The notes under the pieces: model-generated
Seen by the model: only the letters and a program-made list of their open reading frames with translations
What the model was told of the DNA's origin: nothing
Database searches by the model: none
Program-made: the position numbers and the translations under genes
Assembly: GCA_026129165.1 (NCBI GenBank)
Contig: JAHCIP010000004.1
Location: forward strand, 1-57,124
DNA length: 57,124 bases
Origin: Anaerolineae bacterium
GTDB lineage: Bacteria > Chloroflexota > Anaerolineae > Epilineales > JAHCIE01
Direction: 5' to 3'
Part shown: piece after piece, positions 34,079-42,837 of the stretch
Layout: each line of letters begins with the position of its first letter
Position numbering within the stretch: the first letter of the stretch is position 1

Positions 34079-35896
34079 ATGATTACAGAAACATTAGATA
34101 GAGAAACAGCGGGAATCTCAGAAGTAGTGGATCAACCTATGGCAGTCACCCGACCGGTGGTGACAGTTGAGAAGGCGCTGTACGGGTTGATTGTCCTGGC
34201 GGCGGCGGTCCTGCGGCTGGTTCAATTAAGCGCGCCGGCCCTGGACGCCCACGAGGCGGGCCAGGCGTACAATGCCTACCGGCTCGCCACGGGCGGCGGG
34301 CTGCCCAGCGGCCCCTACAGCCCCCTCCTGCTGACCTTCAACTTTATCACCTTCGCCCTCTTCGGCGCGGGCGACGCGGCGGCGCGTATCCTGCCCGCCG
34401 TCGCCGGCGCGGCCATCTGCGCCCTGCCCTACTGGCTCCGCCGCTGGCTGGGCCGACCTGGCGGGCTGGCGACCGCCAGCCTGTTGGCCCTGTCGCCGTC
34501 GTTCGTGTTCTTCTCACGACAGGTGGACGAGGCGGTGATTACGGCGCTATTCACCCTGGCCGTCCTGACGATGGGCATGCGCTATCTGATGACCTCTATC
34601 CCCCGCCGCCTGACCTTCATGGTCGTATGGCTGGCCCTGGGCCTCGCCAGCGGGCCGGGGACATGGCTGTTTGCGGTCGTCGCGGTCGGGTTCTCCCTGG
34701 TCGTCATCTATTCGGGGCGTGACAGTGTTACGCGCGAGGATTTGCTGGCGGCGCTGCGCGCTATGCGCAGCAACCGCGTTCACTTGGTCGATACGCTGCT
34801 CCTGGGGCTGGCCCTGTTTGTCGCCGTCAGCACCGCTGTCTTCTTCAATCCCAACGGGGTCCAGGCCGCCTTCGATGCCCTGGCTGTCTGGGATCGGGCG
34901 ACGCCGGACGCGGTGAGCGCGGGGCAGTATCTATTGACGCTGGGCGTCTACGAGACGTTGATCCTGGCGCTTGGGGTGGTCGGCGCGGTATGGCTCATCG
35001 CCCGCCAGCGCAACCTGTTCGCCGCCTTCCTGGGGGCCTGGTTCCTGGCGGCGCTGGTCGTGTCGCTGCTGGCCCCGACGCGCCCGGCCTCCGGTGTCAT
35101 CCCCGTACTTGTACCGCTGACCTTGTTAGCCGGCATGGCGCTGGGGCGGTTCGTGGACAATATTATCTTGCACGGCGCCTGGGACCGCGAGCCGCTCTTC
35201 CTGCTCTTCGCGATCCCGTTTATTGTCGGGCCGGCGCTCCAGGTCGCCGCCTATGTGACCCAGCCCAACCCGCCGGCCGAGCAAGGTTCGCGTCTCCTCC
35301 TCATCCTGGTCATCTTTGTGATTTTCCTGGCGGCCATCTTGGCGGCCATTGGGTCGCTCTTAGGCCGGGACGTGGCTACGCGCAGCCTGACGATTCTCGT
35401 CCTGCTCTTGCTGGGAATGAACAGCCTGCGCTCGATGGCGGGCGTCGTCTTCCCCCAGTCCTATGTGCCTCAGGAATTCCTGGGCGGGCCGCGCACCTCC
35501 CCGGATGTGGCCCAGGTGGCGAACGATCTGCTCGCCGTCGGCGTGGACCGCTTTGGCGCGCGTCCGACGCAACTGGTCGCCGTGGACGAACGCCTCACGC
35601 CGACCTGGCTGTGGTATCTGCGCTGGTTCCCGCGCATTGAGACTCGCAATAACGTCAATGGCTCGACTGCACCACTACTACTGGCCTACGCGCTCGCCAA
35701 TAGCGACCCGCCCGCGCCGCCGGCTGGCTATATCGGCCAGCGCGGCCGCTATCAGTCGGCGTGGGATCCGAGTGGGTTGGACTGGCGCGGTTGGACCCGC
35801 TGGTACCTCTACCGCGACGCTCCTAGCGCCCCGGCGCGTGTGGATGGGTTCATCTGGTACGCCCGGCCCGCGCAGGCTAATCCCCCGCCGGGGTAA
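34079..35896 (+). CDS. GT-C-like membrane glycosyltransferase
   Basis: 605 aa from ATG 34079 (GGGAAG 5-10 nt upstream); a GTG at 34040 overlapping the previous stop would add 13 unlike residues. First span near 35-55, then the loop LDAHEAGQAYNAYRLATGGG near 58-77, which matches the acidic loop of PMT-type enzymes (here D-A-H-E rather than DE). ARILPAVAGAAICALPYWL and SPSFVFFSRQVDEAV are typical of the superfamily. About twelve hydrophobic segments; the C-terminal 120 residues are external and carry a WYLRWFPRIETR stretch. It lies between the YYY genes and the Agl23 gene and may work with them. Donor and acceptor unknown. Confidence 0.8.
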   Translation: MITETLDRETAGISEVVDQPMAVTRPVVTVEKALYGLIVLAAAVLRLVQLSAPALDAHEAGQAYNAYRLATGGGLPSGPYSPLLLTFNFITFALFGAGDAAARILPAVAGAAICALPYWLRRWLGRPGGLATASLLALSPSFVFFSRQVDEAVITALFTLAVLTMGMRYLMTSIPRRLTFMVVWLALGLASGPGTWLFAVVAVGFSLVVIYSGRDSVTREDLLAALRAMRSNRVHLVDTLLLGLALFVAVSTAVFFNPNGVQAAFDALAVWDRATPDAVSAGQYLLTLGVYETLILALGVVGAVWLIARQRNLFAAFLGAWFLAALVVSLLAPTRPASGVIPVLVPLTLLAGMALGRFVDNIILHGAWDREPLFLLFAIPFIVGPALQVAAYVTQPNPPAEQGSRLLLILVIFVIFLAAILAAIGSLLGRDVATRSLTILVLLLLGMNSLRSMAGVVFPQSYVPQEFLGGPRTSPDVAQVANDLLAVGVDRFGARPTQLVAVDERLTPTWLWYLRWFPRIETRNNVNGSTAPLLLAYALANSDPPAPPAGYIGQRGRYQSAWDPSGLDWRGWTRWYLYRDAPSAPARVDGFIWYARPAQANPPPG

Positions 35897-35968
35897 TAAA
35901 CGTGTAAGACTTGGTTAAGCCCTCGTTAAAGAGAACTGGCTAGACTGAAGACGGAGGATGAGAGACGT

Positions 35969-38900
35969 ATGCAGCAAACCTTACCCCGTGCGCGGCGCGG
36001 GACGCCGCCCCTGACGCCCACTAGCCTGGACACCCCCGTCCAGAGCCTGGTGCGTCTCAACTGGGAGACGGCGCTCTGGATTACCTTTTCCATTATCGCC
36101 GTTGTGACCCGCCTGTGGAACCTGGGCCAGCGGGCCATGAGCCACGATGAGAGTCTGCATACGCTGTATGCCTGGAACCTCTACGTCGGCAAGGGCTACG
36201 TGCACGACCCGATGATGCACGGGCCGTTCCGCTTCCATATTACCGCCCTGTCCTACTTCCTGTTCGGGGTCAGCGACTTTACCGCCCGGCTCCCCGCTGC
36301 GATTTTCGGCATCGCCACGGTCATTCTGGTCCCGCTGCTGCTGCGCCCCTATCTGGGCCGCATCGGCGCTCTGGTGACGTCCGGCATGTTGCTCATCTCG
36401 CCCGTCATTCTCTACCATAATCGCTACATCCGTGATGAGACCTTTGTGGGGCTGTATGTGCTGTTGATGATTGTCGGCCTCTTCCGCTGGCTGGACGACC
36501 GCCGCCCCCGCTGGCTCTACCTCGTCGTCGCCTCGATGGTCCTCATGTTTACGACCATGGAGTCGGCCTATATTCAGACGGCTATCCTTGGTACATTCGC
36601 CTTCCTGGCCCTGGTCTGGTCGCTCCTGCGTACCGACGAAGGCGAAGGCGATAGCCTGCTGACTCGCGCCCGCGCCCACCCCTTGATGGGGTGGGTGGTG
36701 GCGATGGGTACGCTTGTGCTCCCACTAGCGACGGCCTTTATTGTCAAGGGGCTGGGCGGCACCCCGCTCGACTACAGTCAGGCGGGCCTTACACGCTCGT
36801 TTGGCATCTTCGGCCTCCTGTTCGTCATCGGCGCGGTGATCGGGCTGTGGTGGGACCGACGGCGCTGGCCCGTCATGGCGGCCATCTTCTACGCCATCAG
36901 CGTCCTGCTGTACACTACCTTCTTCACTAATCGCAACGGCCTGGCAACCGGCTACCTCGGCTCGCTCGGCTACTGGCTGGAGCAACAAGGCGTCGAGCGC
37001 GGAAGCCAGCCCATCTACTACTACGCCTTTCTGTCCCCCATCTACGAGTTCTTGCCGCTGTGGTTTGGCCTGGCCGCGTTCATCTATTACCTGTTCCGTC
37101 CGGAGGTGCGCACCTTGCGTGGCGGCTCCTTCCTGTCGCGCACGCTGTTTGTGCCACTCCTGATGTGGTGGTCATTCCTCTCGTTTATCGGCTTCAGCGT
37201 CGCCGGCGAGCGCATGCCCTGGCTGCTCTACTACATTGCCCTGCCCCTATGCTTCCTGGCCGGCCGCTTCGTAGGCGACTTCTTCGAGCGCGTCAACTGG
37301 GCCGAGGTTCGGAGGACGGGCGGACTGACCTTTGCCCTGCTCCTTGTGCCGAGCCTCATCGTCCTCGTTGTCTGGTTGTTCTTCCGTCCCTTCAACGGGA
37401 TGGGGCTGGCTGATCTGCGCGAAACGACACTGTGGATCGGGGCGCTGATCGTCTTTGCCGCCCTGGTATGGGGACTGTACCAGGTGGGCCGGGGCATGAG
37501 CCGCGCTTCCATCGGCGCGACCCTCTTTGCGACCGCTTTCGCCATCTTCGTCGTGCTGACTATCCGTACCTCGTGGTACGCTAACTACATCAACGACCAG
37601 TTGGCGGTGGAGTTCATTGTCTACGCGCACGCCACGCCGGATGTCAAGCTGGTCGCCAACGAGTTGGATGACCTGGCGAACCACCTGGGCGGACCGTCGC
37701 AGTTGAAGATCGTCTACGACAACCTGGTCCCCTGGCCCTTTGAGTGGTACCTGCGTGACTACACTCAGAAGCAGTACGTGGGCGAGAACCCGCCTGGCCC
37801 CATTGACGCGCCGGTCGTCCTCATCGGCGGCGGCAACGACGCCAAGTTCAAGCCCTATCTGCGTGATTACACGCGCCGCGAGTACAACATGGTCTGGTGG
37901 CCGATGGAGGAGTACAAGAACCAGACCCTTGCCTCAGTCGTGGCCCTGCTCCAGAACCCGGCTGAACGGCAGAAGTGGTTCGACATCCTCGTCTGGCGCA
38001 AGTACCCCAAGCCGCTGAGCGATTGGTATCACCACAACACCTTCGTTCTCTATGTCAAGAAGGATGTAGTCAACCGCATCTGGGCCATGGGCGCGGCTGA
38101 CCCCAGCCTGATCACGGCCAACACCGAAGCGGCGCAGAACCCCTACGATAAGGTTCGTAAGGATGTGACGGCGCAAATCACCTACGGCGGCGCGGGCCAG
38201 CTTGCCAATCCGAAGGACGTGGCCCTGGACGACAAGGGCAACATCTATGTGGTGGATGGTAACAACAACCGCATCGTCAAGTACGGGTCGCAGGGCGGGG
38301 CGCCGCTCAAGGTATGGGGCAGCCCCGGCAATGGGCAGGGCCAGTTCCGCGACGGCCCGTGGGGTATCGCCGTCGATAGTAAGCGCAGCTTCGTCTATGT
38401 AGCGGATACCTGGAACGGTCGGGTCCAGAAGTTTGACCTGGATGGAAACTTTATCACGGCCTGGGGCAACTTCGACCAGGCGGCGACGCTCAACGACAAG
38501 CCGACCGCCATGTACGGCCCGCGTGACATTGCTGTGGACGCCGATGGCAACCTGTTCGTCACCGACACGGGCAACAAGCGCATCCTGAAATTCGACCCGG
38601 ACGGCAAACCTCTGGGGCAGTACGGCGGCGGCGGCTTCGAGCCGGGCAAGTTTCAGGAGCCGGTGGGCATCGCCATCAGCCCGACGGATGGCAGTATCTA
38701 TGTAGCCGACACGTGGAACCGCCGCGTGCAGAAGTTCGACAAGAACATGGCTCCCCAGGTCCAGTGGCAGGTGGAAGCGTGGGACGGCCAGTCGGTGGTG
38801 AACAAGCCCTATATCACCGTCGATAGCAAGAACCGCGTCTACTTCACCGACCCGGAGCAGTACCGCGTCATCGTCCTGGACGACAAGGGCCAGCCGGTGG

Positions 38901-39034
38901 CGAACATGGGCCAGCCGGGCAAGGACGCCAAGGGCATCGAGTTGCCGGTGGGCATTGTAGTCGCCCCCGACGGCAAGGTGTACGTGGCCGACAGCAACAA
39001 CAACCGCATCGTCCAGTGGCCGCCCTTGCCGTAG
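35969..39034 (+). CDS. Agl23-type (TIGR03663) membrane protein fused to an NHL beta-propeller
   Basis: 1021 aa. The first external loop carries SHDESLHTLYAWNLYVGKGY near 57-76 and MMHGPFRFH near 82-90, the invariant DE and HGP of the TIGR03663 family (named flippase activity-associated protein Agl23), which is PMT-related and usually found near YYY genes in Chloroflexi and Archaea, as here. About twelve spans run to residue 540, then a soluble region. From about 737 six NHL blades follow, each with a phrase such as GIAVDSKRSFVYVADTWNGR. The propeller would face outside the membrane and could bind glycan or protein. The frame is continuous, so this is a genuine fusion. Last gene of the cluster. 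Confidence 0.88.
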   Translation: MQQTLPRARRGTPPLTPTSLDTPVQSLVRLNWETALWITFSIIAVVTRLWNLGQRAMSHDESLHTLYAWNLYVGKGYVHDPMMHGPFRFHITALSYFLFGVSDFTARLPAAIFGIATVILVPLLLRPYLGRIGALVTSGMLLISPVILYHNRYIRDETFVGLYVLLMIVGLFRWLDDRRPRWLYLVVASMVLMFTTMESAYIQTAILGTFAFLALVWSLLRTDEGEGDSLLTRARAHPLMGWVVAMGTLVLPLATAFIVKGLGGTPLDYSQAGLTRSFGIFGLLFVIGAVIGLWWDRRRWPVMAAIFYAISVLLYTTFFTNRNGLATGYLGSLGYWLEQQGVERGSQPIYYYAFLSPIYEFLPLWFGLAAFIYYLFRPEVRTLRGGSFLSRTLFVPLLMWWSFLSFIGFSVAGERMPWLLYYIALPLCFLAGRFVGDFFERVNWAEVRRTGGLTFALLLVPSLIVLVVWLFFRPFNGMGLADLRETTLWIGALIVFAALVWGLYQVGRGMSRASIGATLFATAFAIFVVLTIRTSWYANYINDQLAVEFIVYAHATPDVKLVANELDDLANHLGGPSQLKIVYDNLVPWPFEWYLRDYTQKQYVGENPPGPIDAPVVLIGGGNDAKFKPYLRDYTRREYNMVWWPMEEYKNQTLASVVALLQNPAERQKWFDILVWRKYPKPLSDWYHHNTFVLYVKKDVVNRIWAMGAADPSLITANTEAAQNPYDKVRKDVTAQITYGGAGQLANPKDVALDDKGNIYVVDGNNNRIVKYGSQGGAPLKVWGSPGNGQGQFRDGPWGIAVDSKRSFVYVADTWNGRVQKFDLDGNFITAWGNFDQAATLNDKPTAMYGPRDIAVDADGNLFVTDTGNKRILKFDPDGKPLGQYGGGGFEPGKFQEPVGIAISPTDGSIYVADTWNRRVQKFDKNMAPQVQWQVEAWDGQSVVNKPYITVDSKNRVYFTDPEQYRVIVLDDKGQPVANMGQPGKDAKGIELPVGIVVAPDGKVYVADSNNNRIVQWPPLP

Positions 39035-39058
39035 CCACGCCTCTTATTCAGGTGCGCA

Positions 39059-39089
39059 ACACCCCGACCTGGGCTTCAGGTCGGGGTGT
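39059..39089. terminator. 13-bp GC-rich hairpin after the glycan cluster
   Basis: ACACCCCGACCTG (39059-39071), loop GGCTT, CAGGTCGGGGTGT (39077-39089): a perfect stem 24 nt after the last stop of the cluster. Placement suits a terminator, but only CCCTGTCT follows, not a T-run. It may also be a dispersed palindrome. Confidence 0.55.
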
Positions 39090-39104
39090 CCCTGTCTACG
39101 TCTC

Positions 39105-39140
39105 ACTTTAGCGAGATGCTTCGCTTCGCTCAGCATGACA
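39105..39140. repeat. Dispersed GCGAGATGCTTCGCTTCGCT-type repeat
   Basis: The sequence around 39111-39140 has internal symmetry (ATGCT ... AGCAT; AGCGA ... TCGCT). From memory, near-identical intergenic elements occur in many copies in Chloroflexi and other genomes; copy number here cannot be seen from one window. Confidence 0.55.
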
Positions 39141-39222
39141 GCATGCACTACTGCCAAGACGAATGGCGTTCACCGCTGATCATCACTTCGCTACTTTCGG
39201 CTTTACTCGTATTCCTACTTGA

Positions 39223-39246
39223 GCTAGAGTAGCTATCCACTCTAGC
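39223..39246. promoter_or_regulatory. Candidate operator upstream of sucC
   Basis: GCTAGAGT (39223-39230), 8-nt spacer, ACTCTAGC (39239-39246): perfect 8-bp arms centred 31 nt upstream of the -10 box at 39266, overlapping the expected -35 region. Size and position fit a dimeric repressor site. Confidence 0.4.
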
Positions 39247-39265
39247 CTGTTCCCCCTACTCATGC

Positions 39266-39271
39266 TATAAT
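39266..39271 (+). promoter_or_regulatory. Extended -10 promoter element of the suc operon
   Basis: ATGCTATAAT (39262-39271) contains TGC plus a perfect TATAAT, identical over ten bases to the box before 9744. No good -35 is present. The start codon is 106 nt downstream. Confidence 0.5.
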
Positions 39272-39335
39272 CAAAGTGATTGAACAGCCGCCCGCGCCTG
39301 GTGGTGGGGGCGGTGATGTTATGGTGCAGTGAGTC

Positions 39336-39364
39336 CGTAGGGCGACCAGTGGGGTGGCCCTACG
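39336..39364. repeat. Palindrome in the sucC leader
   Basis: CGTAGGGCGACC (39336-39347) and GGTGGCCCTACG (39353-39364) pair with one mismatch. It ends 2 nt before the AGGAGG of sucC, so the hairpin could affect access to the ribosome binding site. Related to the GGGGCAACC units at 19009. Confidence 0.55.
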
Positions 39365-39376
39365 TAGGAGGCTGTC

Positions 39377-40525
39377 TTGAACATTCACGAGTACCAGGCG
39401 AAAGAGATTTTTGCCAAATATGGCCTGCCTATCCCCATGGGCGAGGTGGCGACAACGCCCGACCGAGCCTACTCCGCCGCGCGGCGCATCGGTGGGCCAG
39501 TCGTCGTCAAGGCCCAGGTGTTGGTCGGCGGGCGCGGCAAGGCCGGTGGCGTCAAGCTCGCCAAGACGCCCGAGGAGGCGCGCGAGAAGGCCAATGCCAT
39601 CCTGGGCATGACCATTAAGGGTATCACAGTCAAGAAAGTACTTGTCGCGCCGGCAGTGGATATTGCCCGCGAGATTTACCTGGGCATGGTCATTGACCGC
39701 GCTAAGAAGGCGGTCGTTATGATGGCCTCGGCGGCCGGTGGGGTGGATATTGAAGAGGTCGCGCGCGAGACGCCTGAAAAAATTGTGCGCACCACCGTTG
39801 ATCCGACCATCGGACTGCGCGATTACCAGGCGCGTGACGTAGCCTATGGCCTGGGGCTGGCGGGTAACCAGGTCAAGGAATTTGTCCAGATCGCCAAGGG
39901 CCTCTACCAGGCGTTTATGGACAACGACGCTTCGCTGGCCGAAGTCAACCCGCTGGTGGTTGCCCCAGATGGCAAGCTGCTGGCGATTGACGCCAAGATG
40001 AACCTGGACGACAGCGGGCTGTTCCGCCATCCCGGCCTCGATGACCTGCGCGACGAGAACGAGGAGTCGGCCGACGAGCGCGACGCGCGGGCGGCGGGCC
40101 TCAATTACATTGACCTGGATGGCAACATCGGCTGCCTGGTGAACGGAGCGGGCCTGGCAATGGCAACCATGGACGCCGTCAAGCTGTTCGGTGGTGAGCC
40201 AGCTAACTTCCTCGATATTGGCGGTGGCGCGCGCGCCGACAAAGTCGCCACCGCGTTGCGCATTATCCTGCGCGACCCCTCGGTCAAAGCGGTGCTCGTC
40301 AATATCTTCGGCGGCATTACCCGCGTGGACGAGGTAGCACGCGGGGTCCAGATAGCCCTGGAGGAGACCGGGACCAAGGTGCCCTTTGTCTGCCGCCTCG
40401 TCGGTACCAACGAGGCGGAGGGGCGCAAGATGCTGGCTGGCGCGAATGTCGCCTGGGCCGCCACCCTGTCCGAAGCGGCGCAGCTCGCGGCGCGCGCGGT
40501 CCAGACCGGCCGTGCGGAAGGTTGA
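39377..40525 (+). CDS. sucC: Succinate-CoA ligase (ADP-forming) beta subunit
   Basis: 382 aa with a TTG start at 39377, fixed by AGGAGG at 39366-39371 and the family N-terminus [20 protein letters not shown]-grasp features: [19 protein letters not shown] near 45-63; AEVNPLVV near 195; [15 protein letters not shown] near 310. SucC binds nucleotide and, with SucD, interconverts succinyl-CoA and succinate with substrate-level ATP or GTP formation in the TCA cycle. The length is as usual (about 380-390). It is followed 1 nt later by an M20 peptidase gene, not by sucD directly. Preceded by an extended -10 promoter and a possible operator. Confidence 0.96.
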   Translation: MNIHEYQAKEIFAKYGLPIPMGEVATTPDRAYSAARRIGGPVVVKAQVLVGGRGKAGGVKLAKTPEEAREKANAILGMTIKGITVKKVLVAPAVDIAREIYLGMVIDRAKKAVVMMASAAGGVDIEEVARETPEKIVRTTVDPTIGLRDYQARDVAYGLGLAGNQVKEFVQIAKGLYQAFMDNDASLAEVNPLVVAPDGKLLAIDAKMNLDDSGLFRHPGLDDLRDENEESADERDARAAGLNYIDLDGNIGCLVNGAGLAMATMDAVKLFGGEPANFLDIGGGARADKVATALRIILRDPSVKAVLVNIFGGITRVDEVARGVQIALEETGTKVPFVCRLVGTNEAEGRKMLAGANVAWAATLSEAAQLAARAVQTGRAEG

Positions 40526-40526
40526 C

Positions 40527-41867
40527 GTGAGCCAGCCACCCAACTGGGACGCGGTCCGCGACGAGGTGGTGGGCATCCTCCAGGACTTGCTGCGCCTGGA
40601 CACCACCAACCCGCCAGGCAATGAGAGTCTCGCCGCTGAGTACGTGGCCGCCAAGATGCGCGAGGTGGGCATCGAACCGGTGGTGCTGGAGTCTGAGCCA
40701 GGGCGTGGGAGTGTCGTTGGTCGCTGGCACGGGACAGGCGAGGCCGCGCCCCTGCTGCTGATGAGCCACACCGATGTCGTGCCCGCCGAGCCGGCCGCCT
40801 GGTCGCATGGACCGTTCAGCGGCGACCTGGCCGCCGGTTATGTGTGGGGCCGAGGCGCGCTGGACATGAAGTGTATCACGGCGGCGCATCTGGTTATCCT
40901 GCGCCTGCTGGCGCGGCAGGGCCTCCGCCTGCGCCGCGACGTGGTCCAGATGGCGGCGGCTGACGAGGAGGTGGGCGGCGTCAAGGGGGCGGGCTGGCTG
41001 GTGCGCCATCACCCCGACCTGATTCGGGCCGAGTACGCCCTCAACGAAGGCGGGGGCAACGAGTTCCCGTTTGGCCCGACGCGGTTCTACTCTGTCCAGA
41101 CCGCTGAGAAGGGACTGGCGCGGTTCCGTATGCGGGTGCGCGGCGAGCCAGGGCACGGCTCGGTGCCGCGCCTGGATAACGCCGTGGTCCGTCTGGCCGC
41201 GGCCGTCGCCCGCCTGGGCAGCACGCCCCTCCCTCTCCACCGCACCCGCACCGTCGAGGCCATGTTCGAGAGTATCGGGCAGGCCGTACCTGGTCTGGCG
41301 GAAGCCTCGTCGGGGCTGTGGGATGAAACGACCAGTTCGCTGACGTTGAGCAAGATACCCGTCCCTGACTCGTTCCGTCGCCTGTTGGCCGCCATGCTGC
41401 GCAACACAGCGACGCCGACCGTCCTGCAGGCCGGGACCAAGATCAACGTCATCCCGTCGCTGGCCGAGGCGCTGGTGGATGGCCGGACGCTGCCCGGTTT
41501 CGCGGCGCAAGACTTCCTGGCCGAGGTGCGGCCCGTTGTGGGCGACGACGTGGAACTGGAACTCCTGGACGACTCGCCGGCCCTGGAAGCCGATCTCGAC
41601 TCGCCACTGTACTCCGCTATTGTGGATGTGATGCAGGACGAGCTACCCGGCGCCCGCCCCTCACCGACGCTGATTACGGGCGCAACGGATGCCAAACACA
41701 TTGTCCACCTGGGGACACGTGTCTACGGCTTCGGGCCGCTGCGCTACGAGGCGGCAACCGAGGGCGAGGCGCTGGTCCACGGCCACAATGAGCGCATTTC
41801 TGTAGACAACCTGTTGTTTATGACCCGCGTTCTCTACAACGTGGTGACACGTTTCGGTTTGACATAA
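40527..41867 (+). CDS. M20/M28-type metallopeptidase (ArgE/DapE/carboxypeptidase G2-like)
   Basis: 446 aa from GTG 40527, 1 nt after the sucC stop, with GGAAGG upstream; a longer open frame overlaps sucC and is rejected. The metal-binding signature LLLMSHTDVVPAEPAAWSHG lies near 76-95 (His80, Asp82). ALDMK near 111-115 supplies the bridging Asp. DEEVGG near 147 has the catalytic Glu, and ALNEGGGNEF follows. A dimerisation insert around 190-300 and a late His near the C-terminus complete the M20 fold. These cytoplasmic zinc enzymes remove acyl or amino-acid groups (N-acetylornithine, succinyl-diaminopimelate, dipeptides). It sits between sucC and sucD, 18 nt from the latter. A succinyl-amino-acid substrate would be logical but is speculation. 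Confidence 0.9.
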   Translation: MSQPPNWDAVRDEVVGILQDLLRLDTTNPPGNESLAAEYVAAKMREVGIEPVVLESEPGRGSVVGRWHGTGEAAPLLLMSHTDVVPAEPAAWSHGPFSGDLAAGYVWGRGALDMKCITAAHLVILRLLARQGLRLRRDVVQMAAADEEVGGVKGAGWLVRHHPDLIRAEYALNEGGGNEFPFGPTRFYSVQTAEKGLARFRMRVRGEPGHGSVPRLDNAVVRLAAAVARLGSTPLPLHRTRTVEAMFESIGQAVPGLAEASSGLWDETTSSLTLSKIPVPDSFRRLLAAMLRNTATPTVLQAGTKINVIPSLAEALVDGRTLPGFAAQDFLAEVRPVVGDDVELELLDDSPALEADLDSPLYSAIVDVMQDELPGARPSPTLITGATDAKHIVHLGTRVYGFGPLRYEAATEGEALVHGHNERISVDNLLFMTRVLYNVVTRFGLT

Positions 41868-41885
41868 ATTAACGGAGCATCTCCG

Positions 41886-42761
41886 ATGAGCATCCTCATC
41901 AATCAGGCTACGAAAGTTGTCGTGCAGGGCATCACCGGGCGCGAGGGCCAGTTCCACACCAGCCAGATGTTGGCCTATGGGACACAGGTCGTGGCTGGCA
42001 TGACGCCTGGCAAGGGCGGGCAAATGGTGTTGGACGTACCGGTGTACAACTCGGTTGCAGAGGCGGTCAAAGAGCAGGGGGCGGATACCTCGCTCATCTT
42101 TGTGCCGGCTGCTGGCGCGGCCGACGCCATGCTGGAAGCCGCCGACGCTGGCATCCAGTTTGTCGTCTGCATCAGCGAGAACGTCCCGACCCTGGACATG
42201 ATCGAGGTGACCCACTACTTCGACCGTAAGGGAGTACGGCTGCTCGGCCCCAACTGCCCCGGCCTCATTTCGGCGGGCCAGTGTAAGGTTGGCATCATCC
42301 CCAACCACGTCGCTACGCCAGGGCCGGTCGGCATCGTGTCGCGCTCAGGCACGCTCACGTATGAAGTCATGTTCGCCCTGTCGCAGCGGGGGCTGGGCCA
42401 GTCCACCGCCGTCGGTATCGGCGGTGACCCGGTCAAGGGGACCAACTTCATTGATGTCCTCAAGCTGTTTAATGAAGACCCTGCCACTGAGTACATCGTG
42501 ATGATTGGCGAGATCGGCGGCACCGACGAAGAACGCGCCGCCGAGTATATCGCCGCCAACGTCAAGAAGCCGACCGTCGGGTTCATCGCCGGGCAGACCG
42601 CCCCGCCGGGCCGCCGCATGGGCCACGCTGGCGCGATTATCTCGGGGGGCGAGGGCCGCGCCGAGGACAAGATCGCCGCGTTTAAGAAGGCGGGCATCGC
42701 CGTCGCCCGTCACCCCGATGAAGTGGCCGACTTGGTGATGAAGGCGGCGGGCCGAAGTTAA
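41886..42761 (+). CDS. sucD: Succinate-CoA ligase (ADP-forming) alpha subunit
   Basis: 291 aa, ATG 41886 after GGAGCATCTCCG. The CoA-binding domain has [19 protein letters not shown] near 12-30 and [11 protein letters not shown]. The ligase domain has [11 protein letters not shown] near 122, and [12 protein letters not shown] near 241, where the His that becomes phosphorylated lies in GHAGA. It forms the alpha-beta complex with SucC, encoded upstream with one gene between. Size is normal for the family. The operon ends here with a palindrome at 42788. Confidence 0.96.
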   Translation: MSILINQATKVVVQGITGREGQFHTSQMLAYGTQVVAGMTPGKGGQMVLDVPVYNSVAEAVKEQGADTSLIFVPAAGAADAMLEAADAGIQFVVCISENVPTLDMIEVTHYFDRKGVRLLGPNCPGLISAGQCKVGIIPNHVATPGPVGIVSRSGTLTYEVMFALSQRGLGQSTAVGIGGDPVKGTNFIDVLKLFNEDPATEYIVMIGEIGGTDEERAAEYIAANVKKPTVGFIAGQTAPPGRRMGHAGAIISGGEGRAEDKIAAFKKAGIAVARHPDEVADLVMKAAGRS

Positions 42762-42787
42762 CTCGAAGTCATTGTGCGGAATAGGCA

Positions 42788-42821
42788 AGTCCCTAAAGGC
42801 TTTTAGAAACCTTTAGGGACT
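42788..42821. repeat. CCTAAAGG-type palindrome, copy 1
   Basis: AGTCCCTAAAGG (42788-42799) and CCTTTAGGGACT (42810-42821) are perfect 12-bp arms with a 10-nt loop, between sucD and the nucleotidyltransferase gene. The core matches the palindrome at 55601-55637, so it is a repeated element; it might also end the suc transcript. Confidence 0.7.
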
Positions 42822-42837
42822 GCAAAGAAGCAGATTC

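Larger units (their letters stand above)
39035..39376. other. 342-base gap between the glycan cluster and sucC
   Basis: From left to right it holds a 13-bp palindrome (39059-39089), a dispersed GAGATGCTTCGCTTCGCTCA-type repeat (39105-39140), a short palindrome (39223-39246), an extended -10 box (39266) and a GTAGGGCGACC palindrome (39336-39364). I see no gene. The stretch 39145-39220 shows nothing recognisable. Confidence 0.7.

Noticed and set aside
38180..39034. The NHL propeller as a separate gene.
   Set aside because: The frame is continuous with the membrane part, with no stop and no ribosome binding site near the junction.
39035..39376. A tRNA or small RNA gene in the long gap.
   Set aside because: No cloverleaf, no TTCRA loop and no CCA end were found; the structure is explained by dispersed palindromes.
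40386..40526. A longer start for the M20 peptidase.
   Set aside because: It would overlap the conserved end of sucC; GTG 40527 has a ribosome binding site and the family N-terminus.
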